From: CAYWIT01 sp964458415
Lineage (GTDB): Bacteria; Pseudomonadota; Alphaproteobacteria; Micavibrionales; UBA2020
Reading direction: 5' to 3'
Assembly (NCBI GenBank): GCA_964458415.1
Contig: CAYWIT010000007.1
Span: 44,082 to 108,081, forward strand
DNA length: 64,000 bases
Part shown: positions 32,887-42,085 of the stretch, piece after piece
Position numbering within the stretch: position 1 is the stretch's first letter
Layout of the letters: every line of letters begins with the position of its first letter
Program-made: the position numbers and the translations under genes
Notes under the pieces: generated by a model
Databases searched by the model: none
What the model saw: only the letters and a program-made list of their open reading frames with translations
What the model was told of the DNA's origin: nothing

Positions 32887-34437
32887 ATGTCGATCAACCA
32901 GCGCCTTGACCTGAAACAGAGCCAGACGCTCACCATGACACCGCAACTGCAGCAGGCTATCAAGCTGTTGCAGATGTCGAACCTTGAACTCGCCGAATAC
33001 CTGGAAACCGAACTGGAAAAAAATCCCCTGCTCGAACGGGATGACAGCCTGAGCCATTCCGCCGAGGAGCCGGATGCCGCGCGAACAGAATCCGGCGCCG
33101 GAGAAGGCGAAAATCATGTTTCCGGCTCAATAGAAAACGATGAAGGCGCGCCGCAATATGAAGAGCGCGGGCTGGATACGGATTTCGACAACGTCTTTAC
33201 CGGCGAGAGCAAAGCCGAACGCGACATGGCCGCACAGGAAGGTGGCTATGACGCCTTCGCCACCGCTACCTATGCCGGCGTAGGCGCCGGCGGAAACCTT
33301 AAATTCGATGATAGCGATTTCAGCTTTGAAAACACAATGGCAGAGGAATCCTCGCTGCGCGACCTGCTGACCAAGCAGATCAACCTTGAATTCACCGATG
33401 CCCGGGACCGCGCTATTGCCCTGCTGCTCGTCGATTACCTTGATGAAGCCGGATATTTCCGTGCCGAAACCGCACAGATAGCCGTGCGCCTTGGCTGTGC
33501 GGAGGAACGCGTCGCCGGAATCCTCGACCGCCTGCAACGGCTGGACCCCGCCGGACTTTTTGCCCGGAACCTGAGCGAATGCCTGTCTCTTCAATTGCGT
33601 GAAAAAAACCGGCTGGATCCCGCTATGCAGAAAATGCTGGAAAACCTTGATGTTCTGGCCAGTCATGATCTGAAGAAACTGCGCACGCTGTGTCAGGTTG
33701 ACGAAGACGACCTGAAAGACATGATCGCAGAAATCCGCACACTGGACCCGAAACCGGCACTGGCCTTCGAGCACTTTGTTTCGCAAACTGTCATTCCGGA
33801 TGTATTGATGCGCCCCTTGCCGAAATCAAAAGGCGGCGGCTGGGCCGTCGAGCTAAATGCCGATACCCTGCCCCGTGTACTTGTCAACAAGCGTTATTAC
33901 ACGGAAATCAGCCAGTCGGCACGGGAGAAGAAGGACAAGCAATACCTCTCCGAACAGATGAGCACGGCCAGCTGGCTGGTCAAGGCGCTAGACCAGCGGG
34001 CGCAGACCATTCTCAAGGTTGCAGGCGAGATTATCCTGCAGCAGGAGGCATTTTTTAACTACGGCGTCGAATATCTCAAGCCGCTGGTGCTCCGCGACAT
34101 TGCAACCGTCATCGGCATGCACGAAAGCACCGTCAGCCGCGTCACGACCGGAAAATACATCGGCACGCCGCGCGGCGTGTTTGAAATGAAATATTTCTTT
34201 TCCAGCGGCGTCAGTTCTTCTGACGGCGCTGCCGCTTTTTCCGCCGAGGCGATCAAATCCCGGCTCCGAACCCTGATTGACGCTGAACCGCCCGGCGCTA
34301 TCCTCTCCGACGATGACCTCGTCACCGCTCTAAAGAGCGAGGGAATTGACATAGCCCGCCGCACAGTTGCCAAATATCGCGAGGCTATGAAAATTCCCTC
34401 CTCCGTTTCGCGCCGACGGCAAAAAAGTATGACATAA
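32887..34437 (+). CDS. rpoN: RNA polymerase sigma-54 factor
   Basis: Sigma-54 directs polymerase to -24/-12 promoters and needs enhancer-binding ATPases. Region I is Gln/Leu-rich (LDLKQSQTLTMTPQLQQAIK), followed by an acidic linker, the core-binding domain, the HTH (IGMHESTVSRVTTGKYI) and the RpoN box (ARRTVAKYREAMKIPSS) near the C-terminus. At 516 residues the length is standard. AAAGGGGAT precedes the ATG. It heads the conserved rpoN-hpf-ptsN order, which links nitrogen, carbon and ribosome-hibernation control. Confidence 0.97.
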   Translation: MSINQRLDLKQSQTLTMTPQLQQAIKLLQMSNLELAEYLETELEKNPLLERDDSLSHSAEEPDAARTESGAGEGENHVSGSIENDEGAPQYEERGLDTDFDNVFTGESKAERDMAAQEGGYDAFATATYAGVGAGGNLKFDDSDFSFENTMAEESSLRDLLTKQINLEFTDARDRAIALLLVDYLDEAGYFRAETAQIAVRLGCAEERVAGILDRLQRLDPAGLFARNLSECLSLQLREKNRLDPAMQKMLENLDVLASHDLKKLRTLCQVDEDDLKDMIAEIRTLDPKPALAFEHFVSQTVIPDVLMRPLPKSKGGGWAVELNADTLPRVLVNKRYYTEISQSAREKKDKQYLSEQMSTASWLVKALDQRAQTILKVAGEIILQQEAFFNYGVEYLKPLVLRDIATVIGMHESTVSRVTTGKYIGTPRGVFEMKYFFSSGVSSSDGAAAFSAEAIKSRLRTLIDAEPPGAILSDDDLVTALKSEGIDIARRTVAKYREAMKIPSSVSRRRQKSMT

Positions 34438-34549
34438 ATATTTGTAAATAAAGGATATTTCTACAGAACCTGCGCCTTAACCTTGACTTTACCTTTCGAT
34501 GCCTATAATTCAGGATATTAATGAACGGATATCAAAAGGGTTCCAAATC

Positions 34550-35125
34550 ATGCAACTGACCGTCAAAGGACTGCACCTGGATGTTGGTGACTCGCTGCGC
34601 GAGCACGTCAAGGAAAACCTGACCACCACCACGAAAAAATATTTCCATGACCCGATCGAGGCCATTGTGACTTTTACCAAAGAAAAAGGTCACCGCTACA
34701 AAGCGAATATTTCGATCCGCGTCGGAAGCGGCGTCGTACTGGAAGCCCAGCATGAAGCGGAGGATCCCTATCCTGCATTTGACGAGGCCTCCAAACGGAT
34801 GGCCAAGCGTCTTTCCCGCTTCAAAGACAAGGTCCGCGACCATCATCGCTGGGAAAATACTGCGGAAATCCACACCGCTGCCTATACGACTTTCAGCAGC
34901 GATGAAGATGAAGCAGAAAACGGCAGCGAACCCGCTGTCATCGCGGAAATGGAATCACAGATTCCAACACTGGCCGTCAGCGATGCCGTCATGCGCCTTG
35001 AACTGGGCGATTTTCCGGCCCTGATGTTTAAAAACCCCGCCCATGGCGGATTTAACATGGTCTACCGCCGCAAAGACGGAAATATCGGCTGGGTTGACCC
35101 GGATGGCCGCCCAAAGAAGATCTGA
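34550..35125 (+). CDS. hpf: Ribosome hibernation-promoting factor, long form
   Basis: HPF binds the 30S decoding site and dimerises ribosomes in stationary phase. The 191 residues comprise the N-terminal S30AE/YfiA domain (MQLTVKGLHLDVGDSLREHV to about residue 100) and the C-terminal dimerisation domain (VSDAVMRLELGDFPALMFKN, NMVYRRKDGNIGWVDP), so it is the long form that makes 100S particles alone. AAGGG lies about 9 nt before the ATG at 34550; an earlier start at 34499 would add 17 non-conserved residues. It lies between rpoN and ptsN. Confidence 0.94.
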   Translation: MQLTVKGLHLDVGDSLREHVKENLTTTTKKYFHDPIEAIVTFTKEKGHRYKANISIRVGSGVVLEAQHEAEDPYPAFDEASKRMAKRLSRFKDKVRDHHRWENTAEIHTAAYTTFSSDEDEAENGSEPAVIAEMESQIPTLAVSDAVMRLELGDFPALMFKNPAHGGFNMVYRRKDGNIGWVDPDGRPKKI

Positions 35126-35167
35126 CCGGAATCGCGGCACCCAGCAATTGAAAAAGAGTAAGCATCA

Positions 35168-35626
35168 TTGTCCATGATCGCCGCTGATCTTATTATTGCA
35201 GAGCTTGCCGCCAGCAGCAAAAAGCAGGCCTTTCGCGCAATCGCGGAACAGGCGGCAACGCTTTTCGATGGCGATGCCGAAACCCTCTTCAATGCGCTGA
35301 TGGAGCGGGAAAGAATCGGCAGCACCGGCATCGGCGGCGGTGCTGCCATCCCGCACGTCAAGGTCGCCGGAGTCGACAGAACCTATAGCGTCCTTATCCG
35401 CCTCAAAACGCCCGTTGACTATGACGCCATTGACGGTTCTCCGGTCGATATTATTTTTATGCTTCTGGCGCCCGCCGAAAGCAAGACGACAGAACACCTC
35501 AAAATACTGGCGCAAATCTCCCGCTTCCTCAAAACGCCGGAAACCTGCCACGCTCTCCGCGCCGCAAGTGAACAGCCGGCTCTCGATGCCGTTCTTGAGG
35601 AATGGGCAAAAATTCAAGCGGCCTGA
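35168..35626 (+). CDS. ptsN: Nitrogen-regulatory phosphotransferase EIIA (PtsN)
   Basis: PtsN is the end acceptor of the nitrogen phosphotransferase relay and controls potassium transport, kinases and stress responses by its phosphorylation state. The 152-residue EIIA-Ntr domain has the phosphorylatable His63 in GGGAAIPHVKV. A TTG at 35168 lies 9 nt after AAAGAG, while the ATG two codons later (35174) is 15 nt away, so TTG is the likelier start. The gene completes the rpoN-hpf-ptsN series and is convergent with the next lipoprotein gene. Confidence 0.93.
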   Translation: MSMIAADLIIAELAASSKKQAFRAIAEQAATLFDGDAETLFNALMERERIGSTGIGGGAAIPHVKVAGVDRTYSVLIRLKTPVDYDAIDGSPVDIIFMLLAPAESKTTEHLKILAQISRFLKTPETCHALRAASEQPALDAVLEEWAKIQAA

Positions 35627-35628
35627 TT

Positions 35629-35904
35629 TTACTTCATCCCGCCGTCCTGAAAGGTCCGGTCTGCGACGCTGCTGGCCGCACGCTCGGCGGCGCGCTGGGC
35701 CTCTTTTGCCGCTTCTGCCGAAAGGGCGGCGCTTTCCTTCGCATTGGCGGCATCCTGTGCAGCCTGCATAGCCATATTTTTCGCATCCCGCGCCATCATT
35801 TGCGTTTCATCCAGCATGGCGCGATCCCGCGCGCCCAGCTGTGAACATCCGCCTGCGGTCAGCAATGCGGGAATAATGGCGAAGGCATAATAAAAGCGGT
35901 TCAT
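35629..35904 (-). CDS. Alanine-zipper lipoprotein (Lpp/OprI-like)
   Basis: This 91-residue protein has a signal peptide with lipobox ALLTAGGC (lipidated Cys near residue 20), then a continuous Ala-rich helix with heptad spacing (MAMQAAQDAANAKESAALSA) and a short polar tail. This is the form of trimeric outer-membrane lipoproteins such as Lpp and OprI. The C-terminal Lys (DGGMK) could attach covalently to peptidoglycan, as in Lpp. It is divergent from the periplasmic gene at 36079. Confidence 0.8.
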   Translation of the reverse strand: MNRFYYAFAIIPALLTAGGCSQLGARDRAMLDETQMMARDAKNMAMQAAQDAANAKESAALSAEAAKEAQRAAERAASSVADRTFQDGGMK

Positions 35905-36078
35905 GATTTTCTCCTTTATTGAGCTGTATGTTTCCGTGTTCTGAAATCTGGCAGAAAACTCTTTCCGGCCATGTGACTAAAATCAAAAATGGGCAAACTT
36001 GCATTTTTTGATGGAAATCAAACATCATTTATACAAACGGCATTACCGTGGCCTAAACCTTTTCAACAGGAGCGTAAC

Positions 36079-36603
36079 ATGAAAGAAGCAATGGCACTTA
36101 CCCTGATCACCGCAATTCTCGGCATGGTTCACCCCGTCATGGCCCAGAGTGAAATGAAAGTCACTCCCGCCACCCCGCAGCTCATGACACCAGTGCCGAC
36201 ACTGGAAGAACGCTTCCAGAAATGCATCGGCAATCCGGACTGCCCGCTTGAGGAACGCCTGCAAATCATGTCAGAAATGAGCGATTCCATGCACAGCTCT
36301 ATCATGGGCATGGACCAGTTCTGCCGCGGCCTACAATACAGCAAGGATTGTATCGGTCCCCGTAATGAACGGGCGCAGCACTGGCGCATGATGAACCGTC
36401 ATATGAAAGAGATGATGGGCAGCATTGCTCCGCCGCGCGCAGAAGATAAGCAGCAGCCGGAGAAATCATCCGCCGCGCCCATGGCTACACCGGAACAGGA
36501 CAAAAGTCTGGAAATGAGCAAAGAGGAACCGGCGGCCGGTGAACCGGAAGCCCCCGTGTTGCGTCAAGAAAAACGCCCATGGTGGAGATATTTCGGGAAT
36601 TAA
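36079..36603 (+). CDS. Secreted Met/Glu-rich hypothetical protein
   Basis: This 174-residue protein starts with a clear signal peptide (MKEAMALTLITAILGMVHPVMAQS, cleavage after VMA). The mature part has four Cys in two close pairs (KCIGNPDC; FCRG and DCIG) that could form disulfides, a Met-rich helix (IMSEMSDSMHSSIMGMD; RMMNRHMKEMMG) and a Pro/Glu-rich tail. Met-rich periplasmic helices sometimes bind copper; that is only a suggestion. AGGAG is about 6 nt before the ATG at 36079; the frame extends upstream without a ribosome site. Confidence 0.65.
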   Translation: MKEAMALTLITAILGMVHPVMAQSEMKVTPATPQLMTPVPTLEERFQKCIGNPDCPLEERLQIMSEMSDSMHSSIMGMDQFCRGLQYSKDCIGPRNERAQHWRMMNRHMKEMMGSIAPPRAEDKQQPEKSSAAPMATPEQDKSLEMSKEEPAAGEPEAPVLRQEKRPWWRYFGN

Positions 36604-36610
36604 GCCCGCA

Positions 36611-37072
36611 TCACCTTTTCTCCCTGAAAAAAACTTTCAGAAGTGAGGCACAATCCTGCTCGTGGATCCCGCCATAGACCTCCGGTCGGTGATGGCAGGT
36701 TGGCTGTGTAAAAATGCGCGGGCCATGATCGACTCCGCCACCTTTTGGATCGTAGGCACCGAAATAAACGCGCCTGAGGCGCGCAAAGGAGATCGCTGTG
36801 GCACACATCGGGCACGGTTCCAGCGTCACGTAAAGATCGCATTCTGGCAGCCGCGGCGAACCGCGCAGCGCGCAGGCCTGGCGCAGGGCGAGGATTTCCG
36901 CATGTGCGGCGGGATCATTGGCGCTTTCCGTCTCGTTCCCTGCCACCGCCAAAACCGCGCCTGATTTTCCATCAACCACCACAGCGCCAACGGGAATTTC
37001 CCCCTGCGCGGCCGCGTTTTTTGCCGCCGCAAGGGCTTGAATCATATAGTCAGTTTTGTCATCTTCTGTCAT
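36611..37072 (-). CDS. tadA: tRNA-specific adenosine deaminase
   Basis: TadA converts A34 to inosine in tRNA-Arg(ACG), allowing it to read CGU, CGC and CGA. The 153-residue cytidine-deaminase fold shows the zinc/catalytic motif AHAEILALR (His and Glu) and LEPCPMCATA (two Cys ligands). The substrate tRNA-Arg(ACG) is encoded in this same window at 44,830. It is divergent from the pseudouridine synthase gene with 35 nt between. Confidence 0.95.
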   Translation of the reverse strand: MTEDDKTDYMIQALAAAKNAAAQGEIPVGAVVVDGKSGAVLAVAGNETESANDPAAHAEILALRQACALRGSPRLPECDLYVTLEPCPMCATAISFARLRRVYFGAYDPKGGGVDHGPRIFTQPTCHHRPEVYGGIHEQDCASLLKVFFREKR

Positions 37073-37107
37073 GATGGAAGCCTACGGGGAATCCACGGTC
37101 TGAATCA

Positions 37108-37854
37108 ATGGCAGAAGATACAAAAAAAGAAAATACGGGCGAGAGAATCGCCAAACGTCTGGCGCGGGCGGGTGTTTGCTCGCGCCGCGCCGCCGAGGAA
37201 CTGATTCTCTCTGGCAAAGTGCGCGTGAATGGCAATCTTCTGAAAACTCCAGCCTTCAATGTTTCCGACAGCGACAAAATCGAAGTCAATGGAAAACCGC
37301 TGGCTGGAAAAGAACCCACGCGACTTTGGCGCTACCATAAGCCACGCGGCCTTGTCACCTCCCACAAGGATGAAAAAGACCGCGCGACAATTTTCCAAAA
37401 CCTGCCGGAGGGGTTGCCCCGTGTCATTTCCGTCGGCCGTCTTGATTTGAACAGCGAGGGACTGCTGCTGCTCACCAATGACGGCGCGCTCTCGCGTCAT
37501 CTTGAACTTCCCTCCACCGGCTGGACAAGGCAGTATCGCGTGCGCGCCTTCGGCAAGATCCGACCAAAAGACCTTGACCTTCTCGCAAGGGGCGTCACCG
37601 TCAACGGCATCGTCTATGGCCCTATCGAAGCGGCTATCGAAAAAGAACAAGGGGCCAACGTCTGGCTGCTCATGACCCTGCATGAGGGCAAAAACCGCGA
37701 AATCCGCAATGTTCTGGAACACATCGGCCTAACCGTTAACCGCCTCATCCGCACCTCCTATGGCCCCTTTCATCTGGGGAAAATGCCGCAGGGTGCCGTT
37801 GAAGAGATCAGCCCCAAATCCATCCGTGAAGCTTTAGGAAATAAATTCCCATGA
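37108..37854 (+). CDS. rRNA pseudouridine synthase, RsuA/RluB/RluE/RluF family
   Basis: The 248-residue enzyme modifies uridine in rRNA. An N-terminal S4 RNA-binding domain (RLARAGVCSRRAAEELILSG) is followed by the catalytic domain with the active-site Asp in VGRLDLNSEGLLLLTNDG and the later KNREIRNVLEHIGLTVNRLIR. The family is certain; the best match among members is probably RluB (23S rRNA U2605), which cannot be proved from sequence alone. Its stop overlaps the efflux adaptor start (ATGA), an unexpected partner. Confidence 0.9.
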   Translation: MAEDTKKENTGERIAKRLARAGVCSRRAAEELILSGKVRVNGNLLKTPAFNVSDSDKIEVNGKPLAGKEPTRLWRYHKPRGLVTSHKDEKDRATIFQNLPEGLPRVISVGRLDLNSEGLLLLTNDGALSRHLELPSTGWTRQYRVRAFGKIRPKDLDLLARGVTVNGIVYGPIEAAIEKEQGANVWLLMTLHEGKNREIRNVLEHIGLTVNRLIRTSYGPFHLGKMPQGAVEEISPKSIREALGNKFP

Positions 37855-38942
37855 AAAGAGCCCTCATTCTCTCTTTGCTTTTTATTCTCGCAACGACCTT
37901 GTGGATTCTCTCCGGCAGCTGGAACAGGCCGCCGGAAAGCCCTGCGTCTTCTATTCTGGAACGGCAAAACGAATCTTCCACACGGACGGAAACGCCGCGT
38001 GTCAGCGTCCTGACATCGCAGGCGCAAACCGTGGCCAATGACATTACCGTTAATGGCCGCACCAAAGCCGCGCGTATTGTCGATATTCTGGCCGAAACGG
38101 AAGGCCGCATCATTGAGGTTCCCGTTGCCCGCGGCGCGCGCATTACCGCCGGAACGGTCATCGCCCGCATCGAGATCAAGGACCGCAAGGCGCTGGTCGC
38201 CAAGGCGCGGCAGGAAGTCAGGCAAAAAGAAATCGAATCTTCCGCCGCACAGGGGCTCTCGGAAAAAGGTTATAACTCCAAGGTTCGCCTAGCCGGAACA
38301 GAGGCGGAACTGGAAGCCGCCCGCGCCGAATTAAAACGCGCCGAAGTCGATCTGGGCAATACGGAGATCCGCGCGCCCTTTGACGGCGCACTTGAAGAGC
38401 GCGTTGTCGAAATCGGCTCCTTTGTGCAGGCCGGGACCCCTATCGGAAAGATCGTCGATCTTGACCCCATTCATATCATCGGTTACATCTCGGAACAGCG
38501 CATCGGGGAAATCAGGCACGACAATCAGGCTTTTGCCACCCTGCCAAATGGTCAGGAGGCAGAGGGAAAGATCAGCTATATCGCCACGACCGCAGATGAA
38601 GCGACGCGCACCTTTCGTATCGAAGTTGAAATTCCCAACCCCGACAACGCCATTGTTGAGGGACTGACAACACGCCTGCGCATTCCCGTCGCCACCGAAA
38701 AAGCCCACCGGATATCCCCGGCCATTCTTTCTCTCGACGATAGCGGCGTCATTGGCGTCAAAACCGTTGACGAAAACAATATCGCGGGTTTTCATCCGGT
38801 CACGCTGGCGGGCGACGCTCCCGGCGGCATCTGGGTCCGCGGACTACCCGACAACATCAGGCTCATAACCGTCGGACAGGAATTCGTCACCCCCGGACAA
38901 AAAGTCGAGGCTGTGGAAACCACACCAGAGGCTCTGCCGTGA
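37851..38942 (+). CDS. RND efflux periplasmic adaptor (membrane fusion protein)
   Basis: This 363-residue adaptor bridges an RND pump and an outer-membrane channel. It starts with an N-terminal membrane anchor or signal segment (ALILSLLFILATTLWIL). The lipoyl-like half-motifs flank a short helical hairpin (GRIIEVPVARGARITAG ... LGNTEIRAPFDGALEERVV), followed by the beta-barrel and membrane-proximal domains. The Cys of a lipobox is absent. It overlaps the upstream pseudouridine synthase and the downstream permease by 4 nt each, so all three form a coupled unit. No TolC-type gene is near. Confidence 0.92.
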   Translation: MKRALILSLLFILATTLWILSGSWNRPPESPASSILERQNESSTRTETPRVSVLTSQAQTVANDITVNGRTKAARIVDILAETEGRIIEVPVARGARITAGTVIARIEIKDRKALVAKARQEVRQKEIESSAAQGLSEKGYNSKVRLAGTEAELEAARAELKRAEVDLGNTEIRAPFDGALEERVVEIGSFVQAGTPIGKIVDLDPIHIIGYISEQRIGEIRHDNQAFATLPNGQEAEGKISYIATTADEATRTFRIEVEIPNPDNAIVEGLTTRLRIPVATEKAHRISPAILSLDDSGVIGVKTVDENNIAGFHPVTLAGDAPGGIWVRGLPDNIRLITVGQEFVTPGQKVEAVETTPEALP

Positions 38943-41900
38943 AAGCCATCATCGAAGCAGCCCTCTTTCGCGGGCGCAGCACCCTCAGCGCCCTTGTCAT
39001 TCTGCTGATTGCCGGCATCTATAGCTACATAACCATCCCGAAAGAAGCGGAACCCGACATCGATATTCCCATCATGTATGTCTCCATAACGCTGGAAGGC
39101 ATTTCTCCCGACGATGCCGAGCGCCTGCTGATCCGTCCGATGGAGGAAGAGCTTTCTTCCGTCGATGGCGTCAAGGAATTGCGCGCAACCGGATTTCAGG
39201 GCGGCGCCAACATCATTCTTGAATTTACCGCCGGATTTAACGCCAAGAAAGCGCTGGATGATGTCCGGATCGCCGTCGACAAAGCCAAACCGGAACTGCC
39301 GGAAGATGCAGACGAGCCGATCGTCAACGAGGTCAACTTCAGCCTGTTCCCCGTATTGGTCGTCACCCTATCGGGAGATGTTCCCGAGCGTACCCTGCTG
39401 GCAGCTGCACGCAACCTGCAGGACCGCATTGAAACCGTCCCTGCCGTGCTGGAGGCGAATATTGCAGGAAACCGCGACGAACAAATCGAGATTATCGTCG
39501 ATCCTGTCAAGATTGAAAGCTACGGCCTGAGCGGACGGGACATCATTGCCTTCTTCCAGCGCAGCAGCAAACTGGTGGCCGCCGGGAATATCGATACCGG
39601 CGCAGGCCGCTTTGCCGTCAAGGTTCCCGGCCTGTTCGAAACCCTGAACGATATTGAAACCATGCCGCTGAAGGTCAGCGGGGATTCCGCGGTTCTTGTC
39701 CGCGACATCGCCGAGATCCGCCGCAATTTCAAAGACCCGGAAACTTTCGCCCGTATCAACGGCCGCCAGGCTGTCGCCATTGAAATCGTCAAGCGTAGCG
39801 GCGAAAACATCATTGAAACCGTTGCCGCCATTCGCAAGATCGTTGCCGAAGACAGCGCACTCTGGCCTTCGGAAATTCAGGTCAATTATACGCAAGACAG
39901 GTCACAAAACATCCGCCAGATGCTGGGGGACCTGCAGAACAGCATCGCCAGCGCCGTTATTCTGGTCATGATCGTCTGCGTTCTGGCCCTTGGCCTGACA
40001 ACCTCGTCTCTGGTGGGCATCACGATCCCGGCTGCGTTCCTGATGGGGATATTCTTTCTCTCTCTTTCCGGCCTAACCGTCAATATCGTCGTGCTGTTCT
40101 CGCTTATTCTCTCCGTCGGAATCGTTGTGGACGGAACCCTTGTCGTGGCCGAATACGCTGATCGCAAAATGGCGGAAGGCCTTTCACGGCAGGAATCCTA
40201 CCGCGAAGCTGCCGTCCGCATGTCATGGCCGGTCATTTCCTCCACCCTGACAATTCTGGCCGCTTTTTTCCCCTTGCTTTTCTGGCCGGGCATCGTCGGC
40301 GAATTCATGCGCTACATGCCCATCACGCTGATCGCCGTCCTGCTCTCCGCGCTGGCGGTGGCCCTTCTTTTCGTCCCCGTGCTCGGCGCGTTATTCGGGC
40401 GGCACGGCATGGCCGGCGATACCAAAGTCACAAAATCCCTCTCCGTCATGGAGGAAGGGGATCTGGCAGAGGTCAAAGGCGCGACAGGCGCCTATATCCG
40501 CCTGCTCCGGCAAGTGCTGACGCATCCCGGAAAAATCATTTTGCTGGCAATTGTCTTTTTGTTCAGCATCCAGTTTTACTATGCCCGTCATGGCAACGGG
40601 GTTGAGTTCTTTCCTGACCGGGAGCCGGAAGTCGCCAGCATTCTTGTTCATGCCCGCGGCAATCTTTCTATCTACGAGCAAGATAAACTGGTGCAAGCCG
40701 TGGAAAAACGCGTTCTTGCCATCGCCGGCATCGAAACGGTCTATAGCCGCACCGGCCGCACCGGCGGCGGCAATGATCTGGCCGAGGATGTCATTGGCCA
40801 GATCCAGATTGAATTCGCCGACTGGAACCGTCGGGCCAAGGCCGCAGAAATTCTGCAGGAAATCAGGGATAAAACCACCGATATTTCCGGCATCTACGTC
40901 GAGCCGCAGGAAGAAAAAGCCGGCCCCCAATCCGGAAAAGCCCTGCAATTGCAAATCCACTCCCGCTTCCCCGAAACGCTGGCGCCCGCCATTGAAAAAA
41001 TTCTTGGCGGCCTGCGGGAAATCGAGGGCTTTGTCGATATAGAAGACAGCCGCCCCCTTCCCGGGATTGAATGGGCGCTGACCGTTGACCGCGCACAAGC
41101 TGCAAAATTCGGTCTGGACACCTCCAGCATCGGGCAGTCCGTGCGCCTTGTCACCAACGGGCTTAAAATCAGCGAATTCAGGCCGCTTGATTCAAAAAAG
41201 GAAATTGATGTGCTGATCCGCTATCCGCAGGGCAGCCGCTCGCTCGAACGTCTGGATCGCGTACGGATTGAAACGCCCAACGGATCCATTCCGATCACCA
41301 ATTTTGTCACACGCACCGCGCAACCGAAGACCGGGCAAATCAGCCGCGCCGACGGATTCCGCATCATGACCATCAAAGCCGACGTCCCTCCCGGCGTCAA
41401 TGCCGATGCAAAAATCCGCGCCTTACAGGACTGGATGCAGAAACAGGAATGGGATCCGCGGCTGCGCTTTGTTTTCAAGGGGCAAGATGAAGACCAGAAG
41501 GAATCGCAGAAATTCCTGATAGAAGCCTTCATCGCGGCGATTTTTATTATCGGCCTGATCATGGTGACGCAATTCAACAGTTTTTACAGCTGTTTCCTGA
41601 TCCTCTCGGCAATCATCATGTCAACCATCGGCGTCCTGCTGGGCCTGCTTATTATGGGCCGCCCTTTCGGCGTCGTTATGACCGGTCTTGGCGTTATCGC
41701 CCTCGCCGGAACGATTGTCAGCAACAACATCATTCTGATCGACACCTATGATACGCTTAGAAAAACAGGGCGCTTTACGCCCTTCGAGGCGGCCCTGCGC
41801 ACGGGCGCGCAACGCCTCCGCCCCGTTTTCCTGACCGCCGTTACCACGGCACTGGGACTGCTTCCCATGGCATTTCAGCTCAATATTGATTTTATCAACC

Positions 41901-42085
41901 GCGTTGTCGAATTCGGCGGCCCCTCTACGCAATGGTGGGCCGACCTTTCAACCGCCATCGCCTTCGGAATCTTCTTTGCCACGCCGCTCACTTTGCTGGT
42001 TACTCCGGCCGCGCTGGTTTTTAAAGAGAACCTGAGCGGATTCTGTGGCCGGCTCTATCGCCGTTATCGCCCGCGTCAATCATAG
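38939..42085 (+). CDS. RND efflux permease
   Basis: This 1048-residue proton-driven inner-membrane pump has the duplicated RND topology: a membrane helix at the start, large periplasmic loops (about residues 35-335 and 555-860) and two sets of transmembrane helices. The TM4 proton-relay segment reads SVGIVVDGTLVVAEYADR: the first Asp of the AcrB Asp407-Asp408 pair is kept and the second is Gly, as I recall for several non-AcrB RND subfamilies. The start is GTG at 38939 overlapping the adaptor stop (GTGA). Its stop overlaps the convergent antiporter by 6 nt. Substrates are unknown. Confidence 0.93.
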   Translation: MKAIIEAALFRGRSTLSALVILLIAGIYSYITIPKEAEPDIDIPIMYVSITLEGISPDDAERLLIRPMEEELSSVDGVKELRATGFQGGANIILEFTAGFNAKKALDDVRIAVDKAKPELPEDADEPIVNEVNFSLFPVLVVTLSGDVPERTLLAAARNLQDRIETVPAVLEANIAGNRDEQIEIIVDPVKIESYGLSGRDIIAFFQRSSKLVAAGNIDTGAGRFAVKVPGLFETLNDIETMPLKVSGDSAVLVRDIAEIRRNFKDPETFARINGRQAVAIEIVKRSGENIIETVAAIRKIVAEDSALWPSEIQVNYTQDRSQNIRQMLGDLQNSIASAVILVMIVCVLALGLTTSSLVGITIPAAFLMGIFFLSLSGLTVNIVVLFSLILSVGIVVDGTLVVAEYADRKMAEGLSRQESYREAAVRMSWPVISSTLTILAAFFPLLFWPGIVGEFMRYMPITLIAVLLSALAVALLFVPVLGALFGRHGMAGDTKVTKSLSVMEEGDLAEVKGATGAYIRLLRQVLTHPGKIILLAIVFLFSIQFYYARHGNGVEFFPDREPEVASILVHARGNLSIYEQDKLVQAVEKRVLAIAGIETVYSRTGRTGGGNDLAEDVIGQIQIEFADWNRRAKAAEILQEIRDKTTDISGIYVEPQEEKAGPQSGKALQLQIHSRFPETLAPAIEKILGGLREIEGFVDIEDSRPLPGIEWALTVDRAQAAKFGLDTSSIGQSVRLVTNGLKISEFRPLDSKKEIDVLIRYPQGSRSLERLDRVRIETPNGSIPITNFVTRTAQPKTGQISRADGFRIMTIKADVPPGVNADAKIRALQDWMQKQEWDPRLRFVFKGQDEDQKESQKFLIEAFIAAIFIIGLIMVTQFNSFYSCFLILSAIIMSTIGVLLGLLIMGRPFGVVMTGLGVIALAGTIVSNNIILIDTYDTLRKTGRFTPFEAALRTGAQRLRPVFLTAVTTALGLLPMAFQLNIDFINRVVEFGGPSTQWWADLSTAIAFGIFFATPLTLLVTPAALVFKENLSGFCGRLYRRYRPRQS

